The notes beneath the pieces were generated by a model. It was not told the DNA's origin. It worked only from the letters and a program-made list of their open reading frames with translations, and did no database searches. A DNA stretch of 64,000 nucleotides from Pomphorhynchus laevis (lineage: Eukaryota; Acanthocephala; Palaeacanthocephala; Echinorhynchida; Pomphorhynchidae), in assembly GCA_012934845.2 (NCBI GenBank), contig WNNJ02002411.1:32288-96287 (forward strand). Direction: 5' to 3'. Positions 23,801 through 34,244 of this stretch are shown piece after piece (the stretch's first letter is position 1; each line of letters begins with the position of its first letter). The translations under genes were made by a program, and so were the position numbers.

Positions 23801-24469
23801 ATTGCTAAAAATCTTAATATATTATGATATTTAGACTTTTTGCTTTTTCTTTTTTTTCATTATTTATTTTTATAGAACAAAATACTTAGACTTAGTTTAT
23901 TGATATGATTTACAGTTTAACATACATATTTAATTACACGTTTATAAAAACGATAATAGCTACAACTATAGACCGTTGATAACTTACGATTTATTTTTAT
24001 AACACAGAATTTTTATGAACTGATTAATGTTAATTATATACTATTTGATAGAATAAAGTTAAACGGTCATGAGGATAAACTGCTAAGTTATCACATATCG
24101 CTATAAGAGCTCTTAAAATCGTTAACCACAAATCAAAAAAGGTGTGTTCACACGAGACAGTTATAAATTGCAATACGTGTGATAGACATTGCTCTTGTTA
24201 GCACGTCGCCACAATTGCCAGAATATCCGCTACGGAAGATACAATTAAAAAGACAATATGGTTGACGAATAAAACGGACAGCGTTATGAAATGGCGGTAA
24301 GTTGTTACAAGAGTATACTTTTTACTAAATCACATATCCATAGTAATACATAAGTTATAACTTTACTTTCATTTTCATATCCTTATTTTATGTTTTTACA
24401 AAAATTAATTAATATGTTTAGATTAACATACTTTTGCATTTGTAAGTTTAAACATTTATACTATATATA

Positions 24470-24830
24470 AATCAAAAATAAAGATAAGTAATAAATAATT
24501 ATATAAAATGCTATACAATTTATATTTTAATCAAGTAAAAATAAAAAATTTTAATTTAAAATAAAAGTCAATTTCTATGAATTGACTAATAAATAACAGA
24601 CAATGTATCAGAATAAAGATTATGGGTCATCAGGAGGAAATGCTATGCTATCAGGTTTCGTCCCCTATTCCTCAACCTAGCGTAGCAGCGGGGCCGAATA
24701 CGAGTTAATGGCGTATTTCCTAAGATGAAATTCGAATATGTAGTGAATCTTATTCTAATACAAAGCATATTGTTAATTATCCATAATGTTTTTTGCTTAA
24801 TATAAATTTATTTTTAATTTATTTTTGATT
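24470..24830 (-). mobile_element. PLE-N 3' end (truncated) with F4 motif
   Basis: Minus-strand copy of the 3' region of the Penelope-like element best seen at 33825-36500: AT-rich tail, TGAATTGACTAATAAATAAC junction, F4 ribozyme-like motif and a short upstream part. No coding sequence left. Confidence 0.65.
24620..24688 (-). ncRNA. Reverse-order hammerhead-like motif, F4 family
   Basis: Read on the minus strand: CTGCTACG, CTA, GGTT with the predicted site after U, GAGGAA, TAGGGGA, CGAAAC, CTGATAG, CATAGCAT, TTCCTC, CTGATGA, CCCATAA. Stem I GAGGAA/TTCCTC is perfect and stem III is mostly kept; stem II is damaged. All hammerhead core bases are present. Confidence 0.55.
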
Positions 24831-25627
24831 TATAAATTGTAAATTTAAAATTTTAATATTTGTTGATATTTTAATATTTTTTAATTTTCTTTATCCAACA
24901 ATCTGAGTCGTTGATTCTGAATAATAATTATAAAGCTTAGTATCAAATTGCTCATGGAGTATAAACTGTATTTAGTTTGATGTTGTTTTTAATTTTGTTT
25001 TTATTTTTATTCTTTAGTTTCGTTATTTTGATGTAATTTTTATCATTGAGACGATGAAAATAAGTTGCCGCATACTTTTCTCGACTGTTTATTTTTGTTT
25101 TTCCTCATGTTTTTGATAAATTATGAGGAATAAATTCGAATAAATATATTTTTATCGTTTAAATTATTTATTTAGATTTTCTAAATATTGGGTAATGATT
25201 TCTGCCTTTTGCTATTTGTTAAGCTCGTTAATCGCCATTTTATCAATTGTTAAAGAAACCATTGCACTTAACGACACATTTTCATTGAATTGTAGGATAG
25301 CTTGACTGGGAGCGTCGGATGGTTGGACTCCACTAATGTGATATTGTTTCTAACGAACCTATCTCATTCATCAAACTTGAATTTTTCACGGTTATTGCTA
25401 AGTTAGTGAAAATGAACTTTTGGTTGTCCAACATCGATATCCGTGATAAATTTACAACTATTTATTGCTAAAGTAATATAAGTTAAATTATTGAATTCTT
25501 CCGGGATCTGCAACATCATATCAACTATAATTGTATATACATATCGTGTGTGCTGCTTTTTCATAAGACATTGTATACATCGTATATTATTCACTAATAT
25601 ATCGAATATATTGATGGTATACGTACA

Positions 25628-26090
25628 TTGAATATATCGAATACATTGTTCCAATATATTGATGCTATATGTGAATTTAACTTCAATAATTTTTATTCAA
25701 TAAGTGAACAAATTTATCCAAGTAGCCTTATTCTTAATAAAACTATTTTTGATAACAAAAAAATATATTTAGATATAAACATTAAATTGATATCAATTAA
25801 ACCTATTATTAATTCATATCGTAAAGATGAGATTTTTAAATTTATAAGAAGCACCTTTGGATGATCATTGATGCAAATAATATAAAATTAAATATAACAT
25901 TAAATACTAAAATTTTAAGAATTTCCATAATTGACCATCTTCAAAATCATTTAAATAATTTAATAGTAACATATTTTAAAAAATGTTACTATAAAAATAC
26001 AATTTATAGAAAATGGTAAAATATATAATAAATCAACACAATAATATTAAAAATAAATTTAAAAACATTAGCGAAAAGTTTTATGGATAA
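25628..26090 (+). pseudogene. PLE-N reverse transcriptase C-terminal part
   Basis: FNNFYSISEQIYPSSLILNK, then KKIYLDINIKLISIKPIINS, then YRKDEIFKFIRSTFG and a stop. Further frames give TKILRISIIDHLQNHLNNLI and TYFKKCYYKNTIYRKW. This is the post-YIDD palm-thumb region (LDxNI block) of PLE RT, also present at 34250-34660 (minus), 42595-42819 and 49180-50127. Truncated upstream and with stops. Confidence 0.65.
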
Positions 26091-26160
26091 TAAACAATAT
26101 ACTTTGTATTTGAATAAGGTTTACTTGATAATCAAATTTCATCTGAGGAAGCACGTCATT

Positions 26161-26284
26161 AGTATGTATTTGTCACGCTGCTATGTTGGGTAGAAGAGTT
26201 AGAGGCCGAAACCTGATAGCATAGTATGTATTTGTCACGCTGCTATGTTGGGTAGAAGAGTTAGAGGCCGAAACCTGATAGCAT
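26161..26284 (+). repeat. 62-bp perfect tandem duplication inside the F4 motif
   Basis: Unit 26161-26222 is repeated exactly at 26223-26284. Each unit holds CTGCTATG, GGTA, GAAGAG, TTAGAGGC and CGAAACCTGATAGCAT, so strands C and B of the ribozyme-like motif are doubled. Strand A (CTGATGG) occurs once, downstream. Confidence 0.9.
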
Positions 26285-26309
26285 AGCAGTTCCTCCTGAT
26301 GGCCTCTAA
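26240..26309 (+). ncRNA. Reverse-order hammerhead-like motif, F4 family (CUGAUGG variant)
   Basis: CTGCTATG/CATAGCAG (8 bp), GAAGAG/TTCCTC (one mismatch) and TTAGAGG/CCTCTAA (7 bp) with CGAAAC between. A9 of the CUGAUGA core is G, so stem II could extend to 9 bp (TTAGAGGCC/GGCCTCTAA). Probably inactive. Confidence 0.55.
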
Positions 26310-27514
26310 TCCTTATTATTATATTATTTATTAGTCAATTAATTAAAATTCATTCGTTTATTTTAAAGTATAACTTTATGTAAATCAAAATTTATAAAAT
26401 CCGATATAATTTTATTTATTATTTTTAATTTATCATTATTTTTAATTTATGGATAGTATAGAATACGTAGACTCAGTTAGCTGATCTTATTCTGTAATAG
26501 CAAAGTCTTTCGATCAAATGACATACTATGATTAAATTAAAGTTCTATTTACATGATTGTCATAGCATTTACGACTTTTTATCTAATTAGTTATCATTTT
26601 GCATGGGATAAAATATCAAGTTATATTTTTACGTATCAAAAATAGTTCGCCATATATCCTCTAATTGCCGCATATGACATGATGTTGTTGCTGCTTATTT
26701 TTATTTCTCAACTTATTATACTACCGAATAGATACGTGTACTATTGCGGCTAGCGAATATCTTTTTTACATCTTTGTTATTGTTGTTTACTCTAATATTT
26801 TTTTACAGCCATGTTTGTTTGCCAGGATCTCTTTTTGTAATCACTATCTATGATCATCATTAAAAATTAGATCACCAACTGGCATCACTATATGCTACCA
26901 TCATCAATATTTATTAGAAAAATGCATTTATTGCATTCTGGTATGTATACGTAAATGACAAACATGGCATGTTTTCTTGCATTAGAATGGATGCATTCTT
27001 ATAAGTCACCTGTTATATTTTTGTAATATTAAAAAAGATATGACTCGTTCTCCTCCGAGATATGACTTCATGTGATAATAAGGATTGCGTTTTTGTAGTT
27101 AGAAGACTTGATTGCATTCAGTTATGCGCTATTAGCAATCCATTCTCACCGTTCAAAAAAACAGTTGATGCTGTGACCGTCTAAAATTAACATTTTTAGT
27201 TAATTTATGATATTACAAATTGTCTTATACAATTTTTAATCAAATTAATTTCAACAATTTAGTGATATTATTATTTACTTATTTCAAATATCTGTCTTAG
27301 TGATATAAAAACTCAAAATTCCAACGTATTTAATAGAAATCGTGCATATGCATTATTTAAGAAAAATAATTGATATGCATAACAGAATTAATAAATGCTA
27401 TCGTCGTTATTAATTTCAACGTCGTAATGACCATATTCATTAACCTTTTCATTGAAATTGCATTTATGTTTTAATGATTATGAAATGTATTAAAGATATG
27501 CAAATGTACTTTGC

Positions 27515-27890
27515 TAACCAGATCAGCTAACTGAGTCTGGCTATTTATACTGTTAATAAATTAAAAATAATGGCAAATAAAATAAAAAAAAACATGTTTA
27601 AATAGTAATAAATAACTATAAATAAAGTCAATTTTTATGAATTGACTAATAAATAACAGACAATGTATCATAATAAGGATTAGAGGCCATCAGGAGGAAC
27701 TGTTATGTTATCAGGTTTCAGCTTTTAATTCATCGATCCAGCACAGCAACAGGGTCAAATACATACTAATGACGTATTTCCTCTGATTAAATCTGAATAT
27801 TTAGTGTACCTAATTTTAATATAATGTATATTGTTTATTATCTCTCCATAAAAATTTTCTGCTTAAGAGTTTAAATTTATTTTTAATAAT
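27515..27890 (-). mobile_element. PLE-N 3' end (truncated) with F4 motif
   Basis: Starts at the terminal motif GATCAGCTAACTGAGTCTGG (27520) and passes the AT-rich tail and the F4 motif. It ends near 27890, shortly after TTTCTGCTTAAGAGTTTAAA, which is shared with 34250. No coding part. Confidence 0.65.
27680..27749 (-). ncRNA. Reverse-order hammerhead-like motif, F4 family, decayed
   Basis: Minus strand: TTGCTGTG, CTG, GATC, GATGAA, TTAAAAGC, TGAAAC, CTGATAA, CATAACAG, TTCCTC, CTGATGG, CCTCTAA. Stem III keeps pairing through G-U pairs. Stems I and II carry mismatches and A9 is G. Confidence 0.45.
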
Positions 27891-27949
27891 ATTTTGTTGC
27901 CATTAAAATTTTGATTACTATCTTATCTGGCACGCTGCTTTAATCCTCT

Positions 27950-28048
27950 ATATACGCCAACATTAGTACGCTACATTTAAGTATTGTGGACCTCATCAGC
28001 TACTGATTCAATACCTACATTTCACGTTTCGGTCCTTTTAATGTTGGC
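27950..28048 (-). ncRNA. Reverse-order hammerhead-like RNA, F6, intact core
   Basis: Minus strand, in order: outer helix GCCAACATTA; GGACC; GAAA (28027-28030); CG; GGTATTG; then TCAGTAG; CTGATGA (27993-27999); GGTCC; CAATACT; CGTA with the predicted site after A; CTAATG; the outer arm TAATGTTGGC. Stem II GGACC/GGTCC pairs directly at positions 10.1/11.1. Stem III is ACG/CGT extended by GGTATTG/CAATACT. Stem I is TAG/CTA plus CA/TG. All core bases are present, but the strands occur as B-A-C, not A-B-C. Confidence 0.6.
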
Positions 28049-28304
28049 AGACTATCACTCGACTTGTCTGCTTTATTAGCGTTTAGATTTAATAAAAGAC
28101 TTTGGTCTTACAATTTGCAAATTTAATTGAAATCATTTCTGATTTCAAATTAAATCAGCGTTGGTAGGGTAATGTGATTCCTTCAATTTGAAAACCTACC
28201 TATTTATCCTAATGATTACTATTATGAAACTAGTAATATATAGTTTGTTTCCTAATTTTAAGTTGATATACCTGTGCATTTATTGTTACCACTGAAATTT
28301 TGCA

Positions 28305-28452
28305 GACTATCTTATTCTGCATTTGCTTCTATCATATTTATAAGCCAACAGTAGTACGCTACATTTCAGTAGGTTCACCAATTCTGGAATGTAGCGTACT
28401 GCTGTTTGTGTATAGATAGGATATAAGTAGCGTGCAGAATAAAAAATAGTCA
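28305..28452. repeat. Palindromic repeat related to F6
   Basis: Arms GACTATCTTATTCTGCATTT and its counterpart near 28452 flank an inner pair AGTAGTACGCTACATT/AATGTAGCGTACTGCT. It shares GTACGCTACATTT and the GCCAACA region with F6 at 27950-28048 but lacks CTGATGA. Confidence 0.7.
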
Positions 28453-30820
28453 TCCAAATTTCAATAGTAACAATGACTGCATAGGTAAATATATATTTTA
28501 CGATTTTCTATTTTATTTTATTTTTATAATTACATAGCTTAAAATATGCACCTGTTAAATTATTTAAAATTATTTTGAAGAAAGCCAATGTTATTATGTT
28601 AATTCTAAAAATTTCACTATTTAAATTGTTATATTTAAAATTATATGATATGCATGAATGCTCTTTAAATTTAAATGTACCATCTTATAATAGTTTTAAT
28701 CGATGTTGTTTTTATGTTCATATCTGCATATACCTTGTGTACAAATAATAATTATATCTACCATATATAATTATTTTTGCTAAATTTGAAAATTTAGCGG
28801 AACAAATAGTTTTCAGTTTATTCGAGAAATACTAACAATTATTACCTCGTTTTTTAAACCACCAACGCCATCAGTATGTTATTGGCGTAAACGTACAATA
28901 ATACGAATATCCTGTTTTATGTATTTCTATGAATAATAAGAAACTCGATTTGTTCCATTAAATTTATAAAATTTAAATATGCTGTAATGATATGCGAAAT
29001 TATTTTTCTGGTTTCAGCAATCACTAGTTCTAGATATATTTTCATTGACGTTTTTAATTAAATCATTGTATATTAATAATATTTGTGAACTTTAAAATTA
29101 CTTTGAACTTTTTAAATCTTATAATTCATTTTATGCCTGTATATTTCCGCAATGCCAACTTAATATCTTCACGCATTAAACTGAACTTTATATATTAATT
29201 TCTAAACTTAAAAATTTATTTCTAAAATTTATTTTGAACAGACAGATATATATCATTATTACCCGCGTTTCGAAAATTTTACAAAGTAATTTTATGAACA
29301 TATGGATAATAAGAAAAAGGAGCGAGCATAACGTGAAACGAGAAAAACAAAAATTAACATTTTTACACAAAGTTTAACAAAAGTCAACATTAATTATTTA
29401 CAGACATTAGCAAAACAATCTTTTATTTGATCAAATATTTATATTTTGGCATAAATATAAATATTAAGATTACATTCTCTATATAAGTTAGATCAATTAA
29501 CACAGGTGATGATCATATGCATTTGAACTTTTATCTTCTAATTGCATAGATCCAAACTCCATTAGCACTTTTCGTTCTTTACAAATTTGTTCTCGTTTTT
29601 TGTTTTCCCTATATATTTTTATTATCTTCATATTTTTACATTTACTATTTATAATTTTTAAAACGCTGATATAGGAATAGTGTGTGTTAAAAATTTCAAG
29701 TTTTGAATTTCTGTCTAATGTTCGAATGAATTTTATTTTTAGTTAGGGTATTTTCGTGGAAAGGAAAAAAACTATTTATCATTTTGGTGTAAATATCGTT
29801 ACGATTGTCACGTCAAGATTAGATAGCGTGTATTTATACTAGTAAGCTTTTAAACTTTAGAAATATTTTCAAAATCATATAACTAGCTACAATCATAGCT
29901 TTTTTGTAGATAGTATCCGGAAGAGCAATAGTTTCGATTATATTTAAGAAGAATGGTAATGTTAAACTTTAGTTCAATTTATATCCGGTCATTTTTGTCG
30001 TTATAAATGACCATAAATAGTCAAACGCTGTAGCTCGTGAACCGCATTGAATTTCATATTCTTGAAACTATATGCAAATTAGATTATTACATAAAAAATA
30101 TATAGAAGCCGATACACAAAATAAATTTTGACTTGTCATTTAGTAATAAAAAAATATGTATCAATCACTTTTAAAATATTTATCGAATAAAATATCTTAA
30201 AACTTTTTCCTATTTTATCGAATACATTTCTTTTCATTTCCGATGCTGCTGCTAATGCATCTAAAAATATTTCATTTTGTTGAATCAATTTTTAGAAGAA
30301 TAACAAAGAGTTCTAATTAATACTTTGAACAGCTAAGATTTGTGACGTACAATGTCGATATTTGTAACACAAAGTTTGCTCACATGCATATAAATAAAAT
30401 AAAGTGATGTTAAAATATTTTCTGAGATGTTTATCGAATGCCTGGAAATGTTGCCTCTTAGATTGAAGATTGATTTATTATGATTGTACTTCACATAATA
30501 CCTTTTAGGGTATTATGTGCAAAATAAAATGACATTAACTGCCGTCTTTTTTCAATTTTCAAATCCAAAAATCGTCGATTACCACTTATTGGTTGTAAAT
30601 CGTCAAATAATTCGAAATATATTTTTCCTTGACCAATGTTGAGAAGACTAGATATATTGTTCTTCACTATGGAAATGAGCAAGATATTTGTTTATAATTA
30701 TTCTGAAAAATTAAATTATTTTTAATGAAGTTACATTTGTAAATTGTGTACAAACCAAGTAATATTTTAACTTTAATATTTAAATTAGTACACGCAAATA
30801 AACATTATATATAGAATATT
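28453..30820. other. AT-rich DNA without recognised genes
   Basis: Stop-rich in all frames. The short frames at 29188-29370 and 30491-30682 look like chance. No repeat family recognised. Confidence 0.55.
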
Positions 30821-30824
30821 TATT

Positions 30825-31620
30825 CTAGGTCACACAAGGTGACTTTTGCATTTAAAACCAGCTACACAATCCTTCCTTTATGACTTCAAATTCCAAACAG
30901 CCTGACTACTAACGGCACTATTGCCACAACCGTTTTCGTATCGCCTGATTTTTGTCACATATTGATAGCCCTGGGCTCATCAGATGGCTAACTACCCATT
31001 CTTCTCCTTTCGAAATTTGACTCATATGAGATTCGAGCTATCGCGCTCAGTACTTGGCTTGCGCCCTTGACTGCAATGCTACGAATCCAGGATTATCAGA
31101 TGATTTCACACTGCATATGAAATCTTCCATCGTGATCTCTATAAACTGCATTGTTCGAGATGCTCTCTAGCATGCTTATTATTGATTTGGTATGATATCA
31201 TGAAGATCGATGGAAATCGTAACTGGTGATCCTGTTATGGATGCTTAATTATCTATTGAATATTTGCTAGGTCACACAATATGGCATTCGCATTGAAAAT
31301 CAGCTACAGTATCCTTCCTTCCAGATATCAAATTCCACAAACCGTGAATACTTCGGCACCATTGCCACAGTCGTTTTTGTTTCGTCCGCTTTCTGTCACA
31401 TATGGTATCCCTGGTTCATCAGAAGGCTGACTACCAACTATTCTTCTATTGATGCCGTTAGTAGTAAGGGTGTGTGGAATTTGATATCATAAAGGAAGGA
31501 TACTGTAGCTGATTTTAAATGCGAAAGTCACATTGTGTAATCTAGTAAATATTCAATAGATAATTAAGCATCCATAACAGGATCACCAGTCACGTGATCC
31601 TGGTTGGATGAGATTCTCAA
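30825..31620. repeat. Palindromic repeat family, two units
   Basis: The unit at 30830-31020 (TCACACAAGGTGACTTTTGC to TCATCAGATGG) recurs at 31265-31435 and, inverted, at about 31465-31590. The last two form a large imperfect inverted repeat, with GATCCTGTTATGGATGCTTA at 31228 answered at about 31568. In each minus-strand unit CTGATGA is followed about 40 nt later by CGAAA and then GGCA/TGCC hairpins, so hammerhead ancestry is possible. I could not place stems I and III convincingly. Confidence 0.6.
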
Positions 31621-32039
31621 AGCGTCTGGGGGATTTTTAATTGAAATATTGCTGATATTTTTTAATTAAAATGTATAGTCTTTTTGTTAATAACCTTCCT
31701 CATTTTACAAACTCACCTTCAATAAATATTTATTTGTGTGTGCTAATTTAAATGTTAAAGTTAAAATATTTATTGGTACTTGACATTTAAGTATCTGTTC
31801 GACGTATACAATGACTTTGCTAAGCGTTCAAATTAGCTGTCAATTATTCAGCTATAAATACTCGTTCTTATGTCGACTATTTGCTATTATATTAAGAACA
31901 TTCTATAACAATATAGTGAATGTTATTTTGTTCTTTAAAATCAGGAATAGTCTATTTCCATATTGAACATACAGCTATTGATTGAGAAAATGATAGATTT
32001 CCGTGGGTGTTTTCTGTTTGTATGATGTGGCAGCCACGA

Positions 32040-32160
32040 AAAAACCGACAAACCGATACCACCAGGTACCGTTTCGTCATTATTTTGACTCATCATTGTC
32101 AGATACCTACTACTGGATGCGCAGGAGGACCGACACAATTTTACGTAAAAACTCACAGTG
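32040..32160 (-). ncRNA. Degenerate hammerhead, canonical order, F5 copy 1
   Basis: Minus strand: CTGACA, ATGATGA (C3 is A), stem II GTCA/TGAC with loop AAATAA, GAAA (32072-32075), stem III hairpin CGGTACC-TGGT-GGTATCG, then GTT and TGTCGG, which pairs with CTGACA as stem I (6 bp, one wobble). Architecture is complete, but the invariant C3 is lost. Confidence 0.55.
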
Positions 32161-32342
32161 CAGTGAATAAAATATAAAATTGAAAGTATTTTCCATTAAT
32201 ATTTTGTTATATTTAGAATATAAATTTTAGTGTTTGTTAAGCTAGTAATAATGCTATTTAAGTTTAAACCGTTATTCTGCATCATTCACTTACATAACAA
32301 AAACGCGCAAAGCTCAGAGTACTATAATAACAAGCTCAATTG
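32138..32342 (+). repeat. Direct repeat, first copy (second at 33185-33398)
   Basis: About 205 bp containing GAAAGTATTTTCCAT, TTTTGTTATAT, GTGTTTGTTAAGCTA and AACGCGCAAAGCTCAGA. It recurs about 1 kb downstream with some differences. Noncoding; it borders the F5 motif. Confidence 0.8.
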
Positions 32343-32344
32343 TA

Positions 32345-32500
32345 TAGTGATGCTCTATTTGCCGGTCCTCCTCTGCATCCAGTAGTAGGAGGTATCTGGC
32401 ATTGATGAGTCAAAATAATGACGAAACGGTACCTGGTATCGTTTTGTCTATTCCTTCGTGTCTGCCACATCATACAAACAGCTATTGATTGAATTTCAGA
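32345..32500 (+). ncRNA. Degenerate hammerhead, canonical order, F5 copy 2
   Basis: Inverted copy of 32040-32160. CTGGCA, TTGATGA (32402-32408; C3 is U), GTCA/TGAC, GAAA (32423-32426), hairpin CGGTAC-CTG-GTATCG, then TTT and TGTC. The two copies differ at C3 (A and U), so an ancestral C is plausible but not shown. Confidence 0.55.
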
Positions 32501-33184
32501 GGATAATATTTTGTTGTTCACTCTTTTTTAAATATTTGCATTCATTATTTCCTACTTTTTTTGCACTAGTATTTATAGAAAGGTTTAAGAATAAAATAAA
32601 ATACAAAGTAATTAATCAACTTTATTATCAATAGAGTTTAATCGTATTTTAAGAAGCTTTTATAAAATTAAAAATAATATATAGAATCAAAAATCAAGAT
32701 GTTGATTATAAGCCGTATTTATGACTATTTTATAATCGATTATTTTATAAATTTGACGAATTTTTATTCATAACAGACTGTTACAACACTTTTAAAATCG
32801 ATCTAATGAAAAATTTCATAAATGTAATTAGAATATAACTGAATAAATGTTATTTTATTTGATGGTATTTGAATATTTATGTTGTAATGATTACAATCTG
32901 AAAATGAATGCAGAAGTGTTTTAAATTTATTGAAATCGGTTGTTCTCGCTTACCGTTATTCTACTTATACTAACAATATATTCGCTTGTTCTCTCGAATC
33001 AGTTTCATATGGAGAACAAAGCCCATTATCTCTCTTCCAGATAATCTTAAAATCTATTGTTGTGCATTATTAATTGGCTTGAGAGAGGGACTTCCCAAGG
33101 ATGAAAGATTGCTTGTATGTTAAAATTTTCTTTTATTTTATTTAAAAATATCGTTCTTTATTTCACCGAAATGATTAAGAGAAC

Positions 33185-33398
33185 AATTTCACGTAAAAAA
33201 TCACATTGCACTGAATAAAATATGAAATTGAAAGTATTTTCCATAAATATTTTGTTATATACGAGTATAGAATAGAAATTTCAGTGTTTGTTAAGCTAAT
33301 AATAATGTTATTACAGTTTAAACCTTTATTTTGCACCATTCACTCACATAACAAAAAACGCGCAAAGCTCAGAATACTCTAATAACAAGCTATACAAG
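33185..33398 (+). repeat. Direct repeat, second copy
   Basis: Second copy of the 205-bp repeat at 32138-32342, without an adjoining F5 ribozyme motif. Confidence 0.8.
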
Positions 33399-33678
33399 TA
33401 TATATTCCGCCTGGAATGTTGTTATTTATACACGTGTGTGCTACGCCCAATTTCATAAAATACAAAATTTATTAATCGATAATATTGGATTTAAAAGTGA
33501 TGTTGTTTATTCAAAACTAATGTTATAATGTTAACAAGTTATAATGTTTATTCAAACATGATATCATATTACATCATGTTGTTTGTTTTCTACTTTATAT
33601 ACATCTAATTATCAATAAATTAATTTTACTAATTATATAATTTAATATAATTACATCCGTAATTATATTACAAATGTA

Positions 33679-33735
33679 CACGATAACAGCAATAATTTAT
33701 TTATCATCAATAAATAAATTATTGCTGTTATCGTG
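33679..33735. repeat. Perfect 26-bp hairpin
   Basis: CACGATAACAGCAATAATTT continues into a 26-nt arm that is repeated as an exact reverse complement after a 5-nt CATCA spacer. It lies about 90 bp outside the PLE-N end at 33825. Confidence 0.9.
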
Positions 33736-34072
33736 TGGGTAAAATGCCATTGAAAAGTAATATAATTATCCTAATATTTTATATGTCATGATTTGCCTAA
33801 TCTAGACTTAGTTAATTACTAGAATTAACTTAGTCAGATCGGCTAACCGAGTCTACGTATTTTATATTGTTTATAAATTAAAATATAATGCTAAGTAAAA
33901 TTTTAATAATTAAATAATAAATTAATAAATAATAAAAAAATTATTATAAATAATTAATAATTATAAGATTTTATATAATTTATATCAAGTTAAAATAAAA
34001 ATTGAAATTTTAAATAAAAGTCAATTTTTATGAATTGACTAATAAATAACAGACGTTGTATCAGAATAAGGA

Positions 34073-34142
34073 TTAGAGGTCATTAGGAAGAACTGCTATG
34101 TTATCAGGTTTCAGCTCCTAATTCCTCGACCCAACATAGCAG
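34073..34142 (-). ncRNA. Reverse-order hammerhead-like motif, F4 family, in PLE-N
   Basis: Minus strand: CTGCTATG, TTG, GGTC with the site after C, GAGGAA, TTAGGAGC, TGAAAC, CTGATAA, CATAGCAG, TTCTTC, CTAATGA, CCTCTAA. Stem III outer helix 8 bp; stem I 6 bp with one G-U. G5 of the core is A, so this copy is likely inactive. Confidence 0.5.
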
Positions 34143-34244
34143 CCGGGCCGAAAACATGCTTATGAAGTATTTCCTATGATGAAATTTGTTTACATTGTAT
34201 CTTATTCTAATACAAAATATATATTTCATTGTCCATCCATAAGA

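Larger units (their letters stand above)
25628..26490 (+). mobile_element. PLE-N 5'-truncated copy, plus strand
   Basis: RT thumb remnant (25660-26090), then the F4 region (26161-26309), then an AT-rich tail ending at TACGTAGACTCAGTTAGCTG near 26485. The same end motif closes the copies at 27518, 33830 and 50480. Confidence 0.75.

Noticed and set aside
25403-25654. 83-codon minus-strand frame
   Set aside because: Isolated, no known motif; overlaps the start of a PLE-N fragment on the other strand.
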